Shown: piece by piece, positions 14,101 through 26,312 of the stretch
Position numbering within the stretch: position 1 is the stretch's first letter
Layout: each line of letters opens with the position of its first letter
NCBI RefSeq assembly: GCF_029227915.1
Contig: NC_079876.1
Span: 17,234,001 to 17,298,000, forward strand
DNA: 64,000 bases
Direction of reading: 5' to 3'
Origin: Hydractinia symbiolongicarpus
Lineage: Eukaryota > Cnidaria > Hydrozoa > Anthoathecata > Hydractiniidae
Position numbers and translations under genes: made by a program
The notes under the pieces: generated by a model
Databases searched by the model: none
The model's input: the letters and a program-made list of their open reading frames with translations, nothing else
What the model was told of the DNA's origin: nothing

Positions 14101-17100
14101 CAGAATTTTACTAAAGTAGTATTCTGGTAGTTTATTTGGGAGATTGTTGGTATTCATATTGATAAAGGCTGGTTTTCACTTCAACAAAATAGGTCAACTC
14201 GATCAACGTCGATCGATGCAGAAGTAGGATGGTTTCCTACTGTTTTCGTTGAATTTCTTTTATTCTAGTTAACATCCTGTTAATTTTGTAAAGATTTTGT
14301 TACTGTGACCCTCTCCTTGTTTCCTTTCTTCACAGAATTCAATCATGACAGAGCTCAAAACACGTGTGGAGGAGTTAAAGATGGAGAACGAGTACCAGCT
14401 TCGCTTAAAAGACATGAACTACAACGAGAAAATCAAAGAGCTCACCGAGAAATTTATTCAAGAAATGGAATCTCTCAAGACAAAAAATCAAGTACTGAAA
14501 ACTGATAAAGATAAAGAGGCTGCGAAACATGAGGAAGAGGTAAATCTAGTTTAAATTACTTGGCGTACAATTATTGTTGGCCTGAAAAGTGTTAAATAGA
14601 CAATAAGGTTAGTTTTCGGGTAAGATATACCTTATTGGTCCGGGGTTTTTCAAACAAATGCCCGCCCCTTTTTCCTTCCGCCCGTAACATTTGATCGATT
14701 TTTCTAAATTGAATCAAATTTTAAACACTTATAGTATGTCATAAAGAAAACGGCAGCAGTAAATTTTGTCAGTGACTACATAGGAAATTCGAAATTTGTC
14801 TAAAATATCACTATCTGCATGAATTTCAATGACTTATTTAACATATTTTCTGGTTTTTACATAATTCACACAAAAAAATTTCAGGTAAAATTCAATTAAT
14901 TACGTTTCCAACATTTACACAGTTATTCTCCTTGGTGAAACAAAGTTGTGTTGTAAGTTGCTAGTTCTAAGAAATTTTTAAGTGTAGTTTACTAAGTGTA
15001 CACAGTTAGTGTACTAATAGCCAATATCTAAGGTTCGAAAGGTATGGAACCTAAGCATTTAGCATGCAGGAGTCTGATAGATAAATTTAAAAAACTCAGT
15101 AAGAATCATAAACATGCGGCATAGCAAAAAGGTTGATTGACAAAACTGGCGACCGAATAGGATTGGGCAGCAACTTTCATTTTCTGTATAATTTTATTAG
15201 TTATCTGAGACGATGGATGTTCACTCTAAAGAGATGGAGGATATCGAAGCAGCCAACAACAAAAAACTTATGTCTGAATACGAGAAGTATCAAGAACTGC
15301 AGACGAAGAGTCAACGAATGCAAGAAGACTTCGAGAAACAACTTCAAGAAATGGAAGGAGCTAAAGAGCATGCGCTGGAAGAACTCACTGAATACTATGA
15401 AAAGAAACTTCAAGGTAACTTTAAGAGTTGTTTATTATCCAGGTTCCTGTTGTTTTTAAAGTTCAAGTAACCAAACTACTTTGGCATGTTGTCTCTTGTG
15501 CATTCACGTTTCACAATGAGATTTAAGATGTATTAATTATGGAGACCGAGCTTCTCAGGGGCTCCTCAACACATTTCCTAAACGGAAAAAGCTACGGACG
15601 TAAGATTTTGACAAAACAAGTTTGATGACGTCATTGATTTGTTACGTTCCAGTGCTAGATACTTTTTTTGAAGGTAGTTTATTATAGAGGTTTTAACTTG
15701 ACAAAAAAAGGCTTCTCAGTCCAACTTATTTCACTTACTTCTCTACATGTGTGAGCCGCATATATTTTCTTACAATGTATACGAAATAATATTGTTGTCT
15801 GAAATATCTTCGTTTCATTTTCTAGATAAGACTTCTCATTTGGAAGAAGCGAGCGAAGAATCTCGCCAGCAGTTGCGAGAATATGAAGAAACAAAGAAAC
15901 AAATTGAAGAAGACGCCGATCGTGAAATACTGGACATCAAGAATAAATATGAACGAAAACTGCGAGAAGAAAAAGAAGCAAATTTGCGATTAAAAGGTGA
16001 AACAGGGATCATGCGCAGAAAAGTAAGTATCACACCAAGCGCAAAGTGATCTAACGTAAATATTATTTTTGCGATAAGCTTTTGCCTAAAAAAAAGTAAT
16101 TTTATTTTCGCGAATAAGGTCTAAAATCGCAAAATTAAGGTCCGCGAAAATAAAGTAAAAAGTAACATAAAAGTGATGCAAAAAAATATATATTTTATTT
16201 AGTCCAAAGTGACCCTAAAATTTTCCGTGTAGTGTTTCCAACTTTTGTAGCTTTGTTGTTTCTCACAATTACTTTTAGCGCTTTTCCCGCGCTTCTTCAC
16301 GTGGTCCTTTTAGTTACAATAGGCGCTTCCTTGAATCAACATCCACTGTACATACTATTTTGGTAGCTGTGTTACTTTATCTAGTGGGAAACGCTAGAGC
16401 ACACACCTTTTAAAACCTCCTAAATAACCTAAAATTTGGACCAAAGATATTGAATCCTCCTAAATCTCCTTAAATTGTTTATGGTGACTTTCTTTTTTAA
16501 AAAAAATATTATTTTGTTTTATTTCACAAAAAATGTCGCATATTTTATGTTGCCACAAAACTGGTGAATTATATTTACATAATTACTACAATTTAAAAAC
16601 GAACAGCCTCTGGCATTCAAAAAGACAAGACTTGATTATTTGCAACTCTTTATACCCTTCTTAAATTTTGCCAGAAAACTCTTAAAATGTGAAACAGTTT
16701 TGATTCAATTTGTATTGTTTTCTTCTAAAATTTGTCCTCGAAACCTCCAAAATTAGAAGATTTCTCACAATTGTCTCACCCTTCCTCCTCCCCTGTTTAT
16801 TTTTAGTGCGTTTTCAACTACACCTCTTTATTCCAACCCTGTTTGCTTTTTGTTCTAGATTATATAATCTCGCAAAGTTAAGGTTACAAGGTCAAAACAA
16901 CCATCTGTTTTCTTCCAAAAAAGGCAGTAAAGTTGTTTCGCGGTACAACTATCAAATAATGAGAAAAAAGAGTCAAAAATGAAGAGAATTACTTCTTTGA
17001 GCGCCGGTTGTCTTTTTTAGACGGTCTTCGCCACGTGGTATTGTTTAAAATATCCTCAAACAGCCGCAACAAAATGGCTGAAAAAACATCTCTGCAATAT

Positions 17101-20100
17101 TTTTCGACTTCTTGTTTAGTTTACAAGCTTACAGAAGGAGATTGAAGAACACAAAACAGAAATTCAAAGATTGCACGGAGAAGAGACTAAACTGCACGGT
17201 ATTATTAAATCGCTGGAGAAAGACATCTACGGTTTGAAGAAAGAAATTCAAGAACGGGACGAAACGATTCAAGACAAGGTAGAGAATTGATATATACGTT
17301 TATGTTAAACGGTGACAAATGACGTTGTGAAGTGGTATTGTTTCGCACTTCACCACGGTGCTAAAAACATTTAATTAACGGTACTTGTAGCTGTAGAACT
17401 GTTTTTGTAAGCAACGGTGGTGTAGCAGGTGTAGTGGTTTAGCTCATTCAATTTATATTCACAGGGTTGCAGGTCCCCCTTTTCCCTCTCAACACCCGGA
17501 CACACCCTTTAAAGTCATACACTGATCTTACAAACCAAAATGCATCTTTGGAGGCCAGTGATGCACTTCTATACTGAAAATCAAAAAAAAATTTTGTAAA
17601 TGTAAGATGCAATTTTTTTCTGCTTCGGCAACTATGTTTTGGCAGTTCTGCACTGCTTTGAAAATTTATCGTAAATGTTTTTCTACTAGCACAGGGGGGT
17701 GGACTCGGTACGTATGGAGCATCAGGGTACTTCTTATGAAAACTTATTTTTGCTATAGTATATAAAATGATGCAATACCTATATATATAAATTTCCAAGT
17801 TAAAACGCGTTCACGTCATACGCATACTGTGATGTACATTTTACTTCCTTCAGGAAAAACGAATTTACGACTTGAAGAAGAAAAACCAGGAACTGGAAAA
17901 GTTTAAATTTGTGTTAGATTACAAAATCAAAGAGTTGAAGAAACAAATCGAACCCCGCGAGAATGACATCAAGGCTATGAAAGAACAAATACAGGAGGTA
18001 AACCGTTATATTTATAAGCTTGTTCTGTAGGTTTTGGGAAATTTCAAATTAACGCCCCTCTCGATGAAACGCCCAGATGTCCAATCAAATATATCACAAA
18101 AGAGCGCAAAAATTGCAATTAGAGAGATTCCAACTAGAGTTAACCCCACATTTTGCGTTTATTTAACGGAGAGGAGACGAAGAGTGAAATATTCATTAAC
18201 TAATAAACTCCCGCTTGAAAAAACGCCGCCCTCTTTCCCTCGCGAGAATTTTGATATTTAATTTTTACGCCATAACCCTAAAATAATTTTTAAATATAGA
18301 ATTATTCTGCTAAACACGAAATAATTTTGTAGTGAAAGGTGAAAACGAAATAAAATTACCTATTGAGAATCGAAGTTGATGAAACACGACTTAAAATACC
18401 ACTCACCTCCTGTGGTTTCGAATTAGGAATAGATTCAGCCAGCGTTGCCTTAACAACGCATTAAGAAAAGTTCCTTATAACCGTACCTATATTTTTATTA
18501 TCATAGATGGAGAGCGAGTTGGAACGTTTTCATAAACAGAACACTGGACTCGAACTAAACATTGCCGAGTTGAGGTTAAAACTAAAAGCTACAGAGAAAA
18601 AACTCTACCAAGAAAGACAGAGAGTGCGTTTAGATTATCTTTTGTTTAACAATGTGGTTGAAAATTTTGTTCTAACGATTTTTTGATCAAAAGCAGACGC
18701 TCTCAACTTTAAGTAGACTGGGTACCAAACATCACTTTTTGATTATAAATATGACACGGTTGGAGGATTAAACTTTTATTGGGTGTGTACTTAAATGTCG
18801 AATCGTTGTTTATTGCACCCTTATATGGTAGTCCCATGTTTGGCCTACAAAATGTTAACGTAGATAGCACATCGTTTGGACCGTTGGGAAGTTCACGGGT
18901 TTTCCCAGTTGTTTATATTTCGGTCATCATATTTTCGCCCGTCGTTCATTTTACGAGCGTCGCTATTTCGTAGACTAGACGTTGTAAAGATATGGGCACC
19001 AAGTTGGTGTTACTGATATTATTATCTGATGATAACCTCTACCTGATATCTTTATTATTTTGATTAACAGGTACACGATATCGAAGCTGTGGTGAAACGT
19101 TTCAAAACGGACTTACACAATGCTGCTGGTTTTATACAAGACCCGAAAAAGTTGAAAGATCACGTGAAAGAGTTGTACGGGAAATATGGCAACAATGATA
19201 CGGTAAACGATGTCACATATTAACTGCTTGTATAATGTGTTTATCTTTTTCTTCCTTGCTTCCACATAAGCGTGACTTCAACCTTTTCAAGAACGAAATG
19301 TTGGTGCCTATTAATTCACCGAATTCGTTGACACTCTCCCGCAGATCTTTATCATTCCCTTATCTTTAATAATCTTTTGGATTTTTTTTATTATAACACC
19401 ATTTGAGCGTAAGAATAGCCAATAAAGTAAGTCAATGCGGTTTCATGGTATGGTAAGCATTCAGTAGGGAATTCACAAATAGGTCTTGTGATAAGATAAA
19501 TGCGTCTCTTCTTTCCACTGATTTATTTAGCTTTCACTGTATTTTTTTGTTAGCCTGAACAAGCGAGTGTGGACGCCGACATACAGAAAGAATACGCGAG
19601 ACAGCGAGAACATTTAGAAAGGAGCGTGTCATCTTTGCGAAAGAAACTCGCTAAAGACACAGAAATACATCAAGCTGATAACGTTAGAGTTATGCAGGTA
19701 ATGATAATTTATTCAGCCTCACTCGCCAAGACATCCTTGTTGATAAAAATCTCACTCGATTATCTTCAAATTTATGTAGTCTTTTCATTCATTCATTCAT
19801 TCATTCATTCATTCACTTGGTATTTAGGAAAACGTTACGCTTATCAAAGAAATTAACGATTTACGCCGCGAGTTAAAAACAGCACGGACACAAGTTCACG
19901 ATTTAGAAGCAACGATGCACCTGATGCGAAAACACCAACACGGTGGAGGACAATTTGGAAACGAGGATACACAAAGGATTAATGAAAGTGCTATTGAGGC
20001 GCGAAAGTTAATTGATTTACAAAAACAAGAGATGAGACGACTTAGAGCTCAAATCGTTGACCTGGAAGCGAAAGTAGCAGAACGCCCTTCTTCGGGCGGA

Positions 20101-20133
20101 AAGTTGCCGCCATTACAGAAAATTTCGATTTAA
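5153..20133 (+). CDS. CFAP57: Cilia- and flagella-associated protein 57 (WDR65), complete
   Basis: Nineteen coding exons: 5153-5620, 6403-6683, 9023-9105, 9843-10084, 10589-10731, 11399-11564, 12264-12377, 12837-13049, 13165-13338, 13797-13955, 14336-14539, 15201-15414, 15826-16022, 17120-17278, 17854-17997, 18507-18623, 19071-19202, 19554-19697, 19828-20133. All borders are GT-AG and all phases fit. The sum is 3,660 nt, or 1,219 residues, close to the roughly 1,250 of vertebrate CFAP57. The N-terminal half is WD40 repeats and the C-terminal half is a long coiled coil. Family knowledge: CFAP57 is an axonemal protein needed for assembly of a subset of inner dynein arms. Very conserved blocks include [39 protein letters not shown] and [17 protein letters not shown]. 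No lesion is visible. Whether a non-coding 5' exon exists is unknown. Confidence 0.95.
6787..7378. mobile_element. PIF/Harbinger-like MITE in CFAP57 intron 2
   Basis: Left end AGGCTGCTTTCCACTTAG then TTGGATCGGACTGGA; right end, reverse-complemented, AGCTGAGTTTCCACTTAG then CTGGATCGGACCGGA. The terminal inverted repeat is about 45 bp with internal GATCGGACTG iterations. A 3-bp TAA flanks both ends (6784-6786 and 7379-7381), the size expected of PIF/Harbinger. At 592 bp with no transposase frame it is non-autonomous. Family assignment is inferred from target-site size and end style. Confidence 0.7.
8172..8200. repeat. Perfect 13-bp stem hairpin
   Basis: CTTACACAATATC, three loop bases, then GATATTGTGTAAG: a perfect inverted repeat inside CFAP57 intron 2. 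No element ends or target duplication are visible around it, so its role is unknown. Confidence 0.6.
8454..8965. repeat. Interspersed repeat, related copy at 58.69 kb
   Basis: The right end (about 8890-8965), read in reverse, carries ACTAGTCAATAAGCCC, then AAAATCCACTTAGGCAGAAG and GGTTGTTTTAGATTTTTTGC. A diverged copy of exactly this order occurs at about 58685-58770. The left part contains GTGACGTCAATGATTTTT, echoed by TGATGACGTCATTGATTT at about 15624. No coding potential. The element class is not identifiable from these copies. Confidence 0.5.
10150..10560 (+). repeat. Diverged tandem duplication in CFAP57 intron 4
   Basis: Two related units of about 180 bp, near 10159-10345 and 10386-10560. 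Both start with a G-rich run and a GGGGTTTGATT block followed by AGAATGTCAAT, then share CTTTAATCAT, CATTTCCCA, ACTTCTGC and ATGTTCTTAAT in order. Open frames here are by-products. The duplication fills most of the intron between 10085 and 10588. Confidence 0.65.
11067..11356. mobile_element. hAT-style MITE candidate in CFAP57 intron 5
   Basis: The ends are inverted: ATGCAGGGGCTTATC at the left and, reverse-complemented, ATGCAGGGGCTGATTC at the right, giving an inner length of 290 bp. CAGGGG ends are typical of hAT elements. I cannot see a matching 8-bp or 5-bp target duplication, so either the flanks have decayed or the match is partly fortuitous. Confidence 0.5.
11591..11880 (-). repeat. 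tRNA-derived SINE, minus orientation, in CFAP57 intron 6
   Basis: Reverse-complemented it reads GGTGGCCTTGTGGTAGAG (tRNA-like head) through TTGTGTTTAAACCTCC (degraded B box), TCTCAAATGGCAA, CCTTCGCAGGAC and finally GAGGCTATCCTGGGTA. It is the third copy of the family also present at 1604-1884 and 4312-4580. It sits 26 bp downstream of the exon 6 donor. Confidence 0.65.
14336..20133 (+). other. CFAP57: CFAP57 coiled-coil half (exons 11-19)
   Basis: Exons 11-19 encode about 540 residues that are almost entirely charged heptad-like sequence, for example [63 protein letters not shown] and [16 protein letters not shown]. Short introns with phase-0 borders dominate here. The terminal residues ([15 protein letters not shown]) are poorly conserved, as in other animals. 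A short ATTC repeat lies in the intron just before the last exon, at about 19787-19815. Confidence 0.9.
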
Positions 20134-20227
20134 TTTGTAAATACAGAGAAATGTAATATAATTATTGGTCATGTTATTTTTTATAAAACTTTAAATATAT
20201 TAATACCAAACATCAGGGCTAATTTTA

Positions 20228-20233
20228 AATAAA
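20228..20233 (+). terminator. CFAP57: Polyadenylation signal candidate for CFAP57
   Basis: A canonical AATAAA lies 95 bp after the CFAP57 stop codon in an AT-rich 3' UTR-like stretch. It is the first perfect match downstream of the stop. Confidence 0.55.
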
Positions 20234-20875
20234 TCCGATCCAAAGTAACCACAGACTTTTTAGTGAACTTAAAAGACTCGTACTTTTTTGCATGAAATCA
20301 GTCCTTATTACATTCTGCCAGTCTTACTTAGTCTTCCTTTAGACTTTGACTCAGAAATTACAAGTCTTTACACTTTGTTGCCCAATTATCCTCCTTCATT
20401 CTCTCCAAGTGTCCAAACCAACTTGATCTTCTTATCTGGATAACATCTCTAATGCTACGAATACTGAGACTGTTTCTTAGCTCATCTGAACTCTTTCTTT
20501 CCTGAAAATGGACTACCATATCCATCTAACCATTCGCAAAAAAATAGTTCGATAATTTTAAACAATTTTAAGCTATCCTCACGCTACAAAATAAAGTGTT
20601 CTAACGCACATCAAACTGCAAATTACTAAAAAATAGATTTATAACAACACGGCATTATTTTATAACAATCACGCCTTTCAAAGCATGATGTAGATATTTG
20701 GATGCTTCATTATACTCTTGTTTTGTTATAGCCGTATTTTGCGTGTTTAAAATGGTTGCCTGCAAGATTTTCCACCGAATTTCCAGGTGTTAAATATATT
20801 ACCTTATCAACAATCTCGTGAAAAATATATTGAAGCTAATAACAAAATTTACTAACTTACATAATAGACTAACAC
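20234..20875. other. Intergenic stretch, nothing recognisable
   Basis: AT-rich DNA between the CFAP57 3' end and the first copy of the tandem duplication. No gene, RNA or repeat can be supported. Confidence 0.5.
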
Positions 20876-23540
20876 TAGCCATAGTTACCACTAATGTGCC
20901 CCGAATTACTAATAACGATTTCAAACATTCAAATTTAGAACGGGATTTAAAATTAAAATGGAAAATGGTGGACGTTTGAAATCTATAAAAACTGCAGTGT
21001 TAGAACTTATTATTTTCGTTATTTTAACATTTGGCTAAGGCTCTATCTATAAAGTTAGATCTTGATTAAATATATGTACACTTTAAACGCCTCTAGCCTT
21101 CTTGTTGTGTAATTTCACGTAATCATTGCTTTTGATTTTTGGTTAAAATTCGTTCAAAAGACTTACGCATACATTTTTGACTTATCAAATCTCCAAAAAT
21201 TCTTGTGCTGTAATAACAAATTGTGTCTGAAAGCTATTCTGCTGAAACATTTTCCGCCAAATATGACGAATATGATAGAAATGCAGTACGGAATTGCATA
21301 GAGGCTTGTGAATAAGCTTATTGCCCAGGGGAAAATTTTTAAATAAGAAGCCCTGCGACTTGAAGATTTCCGTCATTAGCCTAAAAGATTCTGAAATTTG
21401 AAGTAGACTTTAAAACGGAGAACAATGGGGTATATAAACACATCATAAGTATCATAATTCTCAATTATTATTGTAATTAACGTAAAATACAACTTGATAA
21501 ATAAAAAATAATTTTTTTTTACATATATATAGTATATATTCTAAAACAATAGTTAAAACTTTAACTGGATTTTTTTATAACTGATCTCGAAAATTCCAGG
21601 ATGCAGGATTGCTATGTATGAACTTCACGATTCGAATATATATAATAACTTCTGAACAATTTCAATTTCAATGAATTATTACTCTGTTAAGTTACCAATA
21701 AAATCCTTAAAAATTTCTCTCGTTGAAGATTTTTCGAAAATGCTGATGGTGCATGGTTTCATAACAAATGATCTGAAAAAGAAAGTATATTTAAAATTGA
21801 GAAAGAAGAATACAATTTTACCAGAACTGAATTAATACTAGGTTGTTTAATTATTGTCTACTTATCTGATTTAAAGTTAGAATTTATTAAAAAGATACAA
21901 ATCAATGCCATGTGATACACAAAAGGTATACTATATAAATAAAAATATATATATAAATTTAGTCAAGCTGGCTTTGATATCATTGTTAAACAAGTATAAT
22001 ATTAAGCAGGCGATACAAGATTTTCAAACCTGTGGACAATACAGGACTTATTTTGTTGAAATCGATTTATTGAATTTTACAAATTTGATTGTTTATTATC
22101 GAGGAAATTGATTGGTCATTGTTTTCGAATTGAATTCAACAAGTTGATACAAAAAAGGGTAGACACTCAATTAATAAATTTGTCAGATTTGATAAATCAA
22201 CAACATCATTTATAATTTCAAGAAAAAACATAAAAAAGGGAAGAAAACAAAGAAACCTGTAACATACTGTGGGTAGCGTCTAGTTGTACTGCAAGGGCTA
22301 ACTATGTTATGTTATTGGTTAATTTATCAGTTCAACTTGACTGTTCCGTGCAATGAACAACAATATTTTTTTATGATTCAACAAATATCTTTTTATATAT
22401 ATTCTTGCGGTCGGATTCGTGTCAACCAATCACGGGCAGCCATTATGAAATGGGGTACAAATGCCGTAATTAATGTTTTTGTGGTGAAATCTTCATAAAT
22501 ACAATACTGGATTTTTCAAAGAATTCTTTTTTTTTAGTCAAATCTTTAATATGTTTTAGATACTGCTTAATTTTTGCCATTTTGCGACATTTTAACGACG
22601 TTTTACTTGTAAATTCTGTTTAAGTAAGGTTGCTACTTTGAAGGTTTGACCGTGAAAAGTCCACTTTGTTCTCCATCGGATAGCAATGAAGGAGAACATT
22701 CTGACCGCAAGAATACATGATAGCAGCCTCACAAAGGTTCCTTTAGAAGTTATTTTACTCACCCAAAACGCCTATACTTTTTACGGTGTATGTGGCTTAT
22801 CAGCACCCTTGTTGATAAAATTACACAGGGCAGGATAAAAGTTTTTTGTTGCTTCTGAAAAAAGGGACTCTAATGAAAGCACTATTTTGTGCAGTTCTAG
22901 CTTGATAGCTGTAGTACAAGTGAGAGTAGTTTTACGACTATTAACTTATAAAATGCAAGAATTTAAAAATAAGTATTTAGCTCCCTAGCTACATCATTAA
23001 AGCTATTACGACAAGCCAGACCATCGGGAAGGGAAGACCAACAAAATGCAAGCAGTTTTAGTCATGGCCATACACGGAATGTTCTGTTCTTGATTGACTT
23101 TAAATTGTGATGCATTTATAAATTGCGGCCTTTGGATCAACGCCATAAACCGTTCTGAGTTTAATTTCATATAAAATATAAGTAATCCTTCTACTTACTG
23201 TTAACAAGTTTCGAAACAACTTGGACAAAGAAAAACAAACCTTTTCTTGAAGATAAATTCACGTGGGCTGCAGTGACATTTAAGCATATTAAACGAGACA
23301 ATATTACAAAGCTTTAAATTAACATAACAAAAGAATCTCGATTAATATTTTTTATGGCAGTCAAATCTTCAGAGACAACAAAGAAACCGAGACAAGATAA
23401 GTCTTGCTCGATCAGTGTTATTTTTGTCTTGATGGTACCAAACACACAGGTTGTGTTATATCAAACCTAGGTTGAATGTTCGAGCCGAAGTTCCCCCGCG
23501 AAGTTGAGAGTAAGAAAAAAACTTCTCCCATACATAAAAC
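20876..23540. repeat. 2.67-kb tandem segmental duplication, copy 1
   Basis: Starts TAGCCATAGTTACCACTAAT and runs to ATACATAAAAC at 23540, where the same start sequence begins again. Copies 1 and 2 differ only by scattered substitutions and a few 1-3 bp indels, so the duplication is recent. The longest frames (68 and 64 codons) recur in both copies but have no recognisable domains. Only AC is shared at the breakpoints, which suggests end-joining rather than unequal exchange between repeats. Within the unit lies a 316-bp MITE-like inverted-repeat pair. Confidence 0.9.
22400..22715. mobile_element. MITE-like element inside duplication copy 1
   Basis: TATTCTTGCGGTCGGA at the left end is mirrored by TCTGACCGCAAGAATA at the right end. 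A TA dinucleotide at both edges would fit Tc1/mariner-type insertion, but short AT-rich flanks make this weak. The second copy of the duplication carries the same structure at 25065-25381, so insertion came before duplication. Confidence 0.5.
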
Positions 23541-26206
23541 TAGCCATAGTTACCACTAATGCGCCCCGAATTACTAATAACGATTTCAAACATTCAAATT
23601 TAGAACGGGATTTAAAATTAAAATGGAAAATGGTGGACGTTTGAAATCTATAAAAACTGCAGTGTTAGAACTTATTATTTTCGTTATTTTCACATTTGGC
23701 TAAGGCTCTATCTATAAAGTTAGATCTTGATTAAATATATGTACACTTTAAACGCCTCTAGCCTTCTTGTTGTGTAATTTCACGTAATCATTGCTTTTGA
23801 TTTTTGGTTAAAATTCGTTCAAAAGACTTACGCATACATTTATGACTTATCCAAACTCCAAAAATTCTTGTGCTGTAATAACAAATTGTGTCTGAAAGCT
23901 ATTCTGCTGAAACATTTTCCGCCAAATATGACGAATATGATAGAAATGCAGTACGGAATTGCATAGAGGCTTGTGAAAAAGCTTATTGCCTAGGGGAAAA
24001 TTTTTAAATAAGAAGCCCTGCGACTTGAAGATTTCCGTCATTAGCCTAAAAGATTCTGAAATTTGAAGTAGACTTTAAAACGGAGAACAATGGGGTATAT
24101 AAACACATCATAAGTATCCTAATTCTCAATTATTATTGTTATTAACGTAAAATACAACTTGATAAATAAAAAATATTTTTTTTTTTACATATATATAGTA
24201 TATATTCTAAAACAATAGTTAAAACTTTAACTGGATTTTTTTATAACTGATCTCGAAAATTCCAGGATGCAGGATTGCTATGTATGAAATCACGATTTGA
24301 ATATATATAATAACTTCTGAACAATTTCAATTTCAATGAATTATTACTCCGTTAAGTTACCAATAAAATCCTTAAAAATTTCTCTCGTTGAAGATTTTTC
24401 GAAAATGCTGATGGTGCATGGTTTGATAACAAATGATCTGAAAAAGAAAGTATATTTAAAATTGAGAAAGAAGAATACAATTTTACCAGAACTGAATTAA
24501 TACTAGGTTGTTTAATTATTGTCTACTTATCTGATTTAAAGTTAGAATTTATTAAAAAGATACAAATCAATGCCATGTGATACACAAAAGGTATACTATA
24601 TAAATAAAAATATATATATAAATTTAGTCAAGCTGGCTTTGATATCATTGTTGAACAAGTATAATATTAAGCAGGCGATACAAGATTTTCAAACCTGTGG
24701 ACAATACAGGACTTATTTTGTCGAAATCGATTTATTGAATTTTACAAATTTGATTGTTTATTATCGAGGAAATTGATTGGTCATTGTTTTCGAATTGAAT
24801 TCAACAAGTTGATACAAAAAAGGGTAGACACTCAATTAATAAATTTGTCAGATTTGATAAATCAACAACATCATTTATAATTTCAAGAAAAAACATAAAA
24901 AAGGGAAGAAAACAAAGAAACCTGTAACATACTGTGGGTAGCGTCTAGTTGTACTGCAAGGGCTAACTATGTTATGTTATTGGTTAATTTATCAGTTCAA
25001 CTTGACTGTTCCGTGCAATGAACAACAATATTTTTTCATGATTCAACAAATATCTTTTTATATATATTCTTGCGGTCTGATTCGTGTCAACCAATCACGG
25101 GCAGCCATTATGAAATGGGGTACAAATGCCGTAATTAATGTTTTTGTGGTGAAATCTTCATAAATACAATACTGGATTTTTCAAGGAATTCTTTTTTTTT
25201 TAGTCAAATCTTTAATATGTTTTAGATACTGCTTAATTTTTGCCATTTTGCGACATTTTAACGACGTTTTACTTGTAAATTCTGTTTAAGTAAGGTTGCT
25301 ACTTTGAAGGTTTGACCGTGAAAAGTCCACTTTGTTCTCCATCGGATAGCAACGAAGGAGAACATTCTGACCGCAAGAATACATGATAGCAGCCTCACAA
25401 AGGTTCCTTTAGAAGTTATTTTACTCACCCAAAACGCCTACACTTTTTACGGTGTATGTGGCTTATAAGCACCCTCGTTGTTAAAATTACACAGGGCAGG
25501 ATAAAAGTTTTTTGTTGCTTCTGGAAAAAGGGACTCTAATGAAAGCACTATTTTGTGCAGTTCTAGCTTGATAGCTGTAGTACAAGTGAGAGTAGTTTTA
25601 CGACTATTAACTTATAAAATGCAAGAATTTAAAAATAAGTATTTAGCTCCCTAGCTACATCATTAAAGCTATTACGACAAGCCAGACCATCGGGAAGGGA
25701 AGACCAACAAAATGCAAGCAGTTTTAGTCATGGCCATACACGGAATGTTCTGTTCTTGATTGACTTTAAATTGTGATGCATTTATAAATTGCGGCCTTTG
25801 GATCAACGCCATAAACCGTTCTGAGTTTAATTTCATATAAAATATAAGTAATCCTTCTACTTACTGTTAACAAGTTTCGAAACAACTTGGACAAAGAAAA
25901 ACAAACCTTTTCTTGAAGATAAATTCACGTGGGCTGCAGTGACATTTAAGCATATTAAACGAGACAATATTACAAAGCTTTAAATTAACATAACAAAAGA
26001 ATCTCGATTAATATTTTTTATGGCAGTCAAATCTTCAGAGACAACAAAGAAACCGAGACAAGATAAGTTTTGCTCGATCAGTGTTATTTTTGTCTTGATG
26101 GTACCAAACACACAGGTTGTGTTATATCAAACCTAGGTTGGATGTTCGAGCCGAAGTTCCCCCGCGAAGTTGAGAGTAAGAAAAAAACTTCTTCCATACA
26201 TAAAAC
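23541..26206. repeat. 2.67-kb tandem segmental duplication, copy 2
   Basis: Directly abuts copy 1 and repeats it across its full length. It ends in ATACATAAAAC at 26206, after which the sequence changes to the 54-bp hairpin repeat. The 64-codon minus-strand frame of copy 1 extends differently here owing to a substitution at its end, which argues against these frames being genes under constraint. Confidence 0.9.
25065..25381. mobile_element. MITE-like element inside duplication copy 2
   Basis: Same inverted ends as the element at 22400-22715 (TATTCTTGCGGTC and GACCGCAAGAATA), carried along by the segmental duplication. Confidence 0.5.
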
Positions 26207-26312
26207 AAACACTATATACCCGCGGTCCACTAAATGTGCGCCCCTTCGGCGGGGCGCAACAAACACTATATACCCGCGGTCCACTAAATGTGCGCCCCTT
26301 CGGCGGGGCGCA
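26207..26312. repeat. 54-bp GC-rich hairpin repeat, two copies
   Basis: Unit 1 is 26207-26260 and unit 2 is 26261-26312; the shared bases are identical. Each contains GCGCCCCTTCGGCGGGGCGC, a 7-bp perfect GC stem around a short TTCG-containing loop, preceded by TATACCCGCGGTCCAC. Such GC content is out of character for the surrounding DNA. The period is 18 codons, so a repeated peptide appears in open frames on both strands, but there is no other support for coding. Confidence 0.85.

Noticed and set aside
21185-25163. 64- and 68-codon frames present twice in the duplication
   Set aside because: They recur because the DNA is duplicated, not because of constraint. They have no domain and their ends differ between copies.
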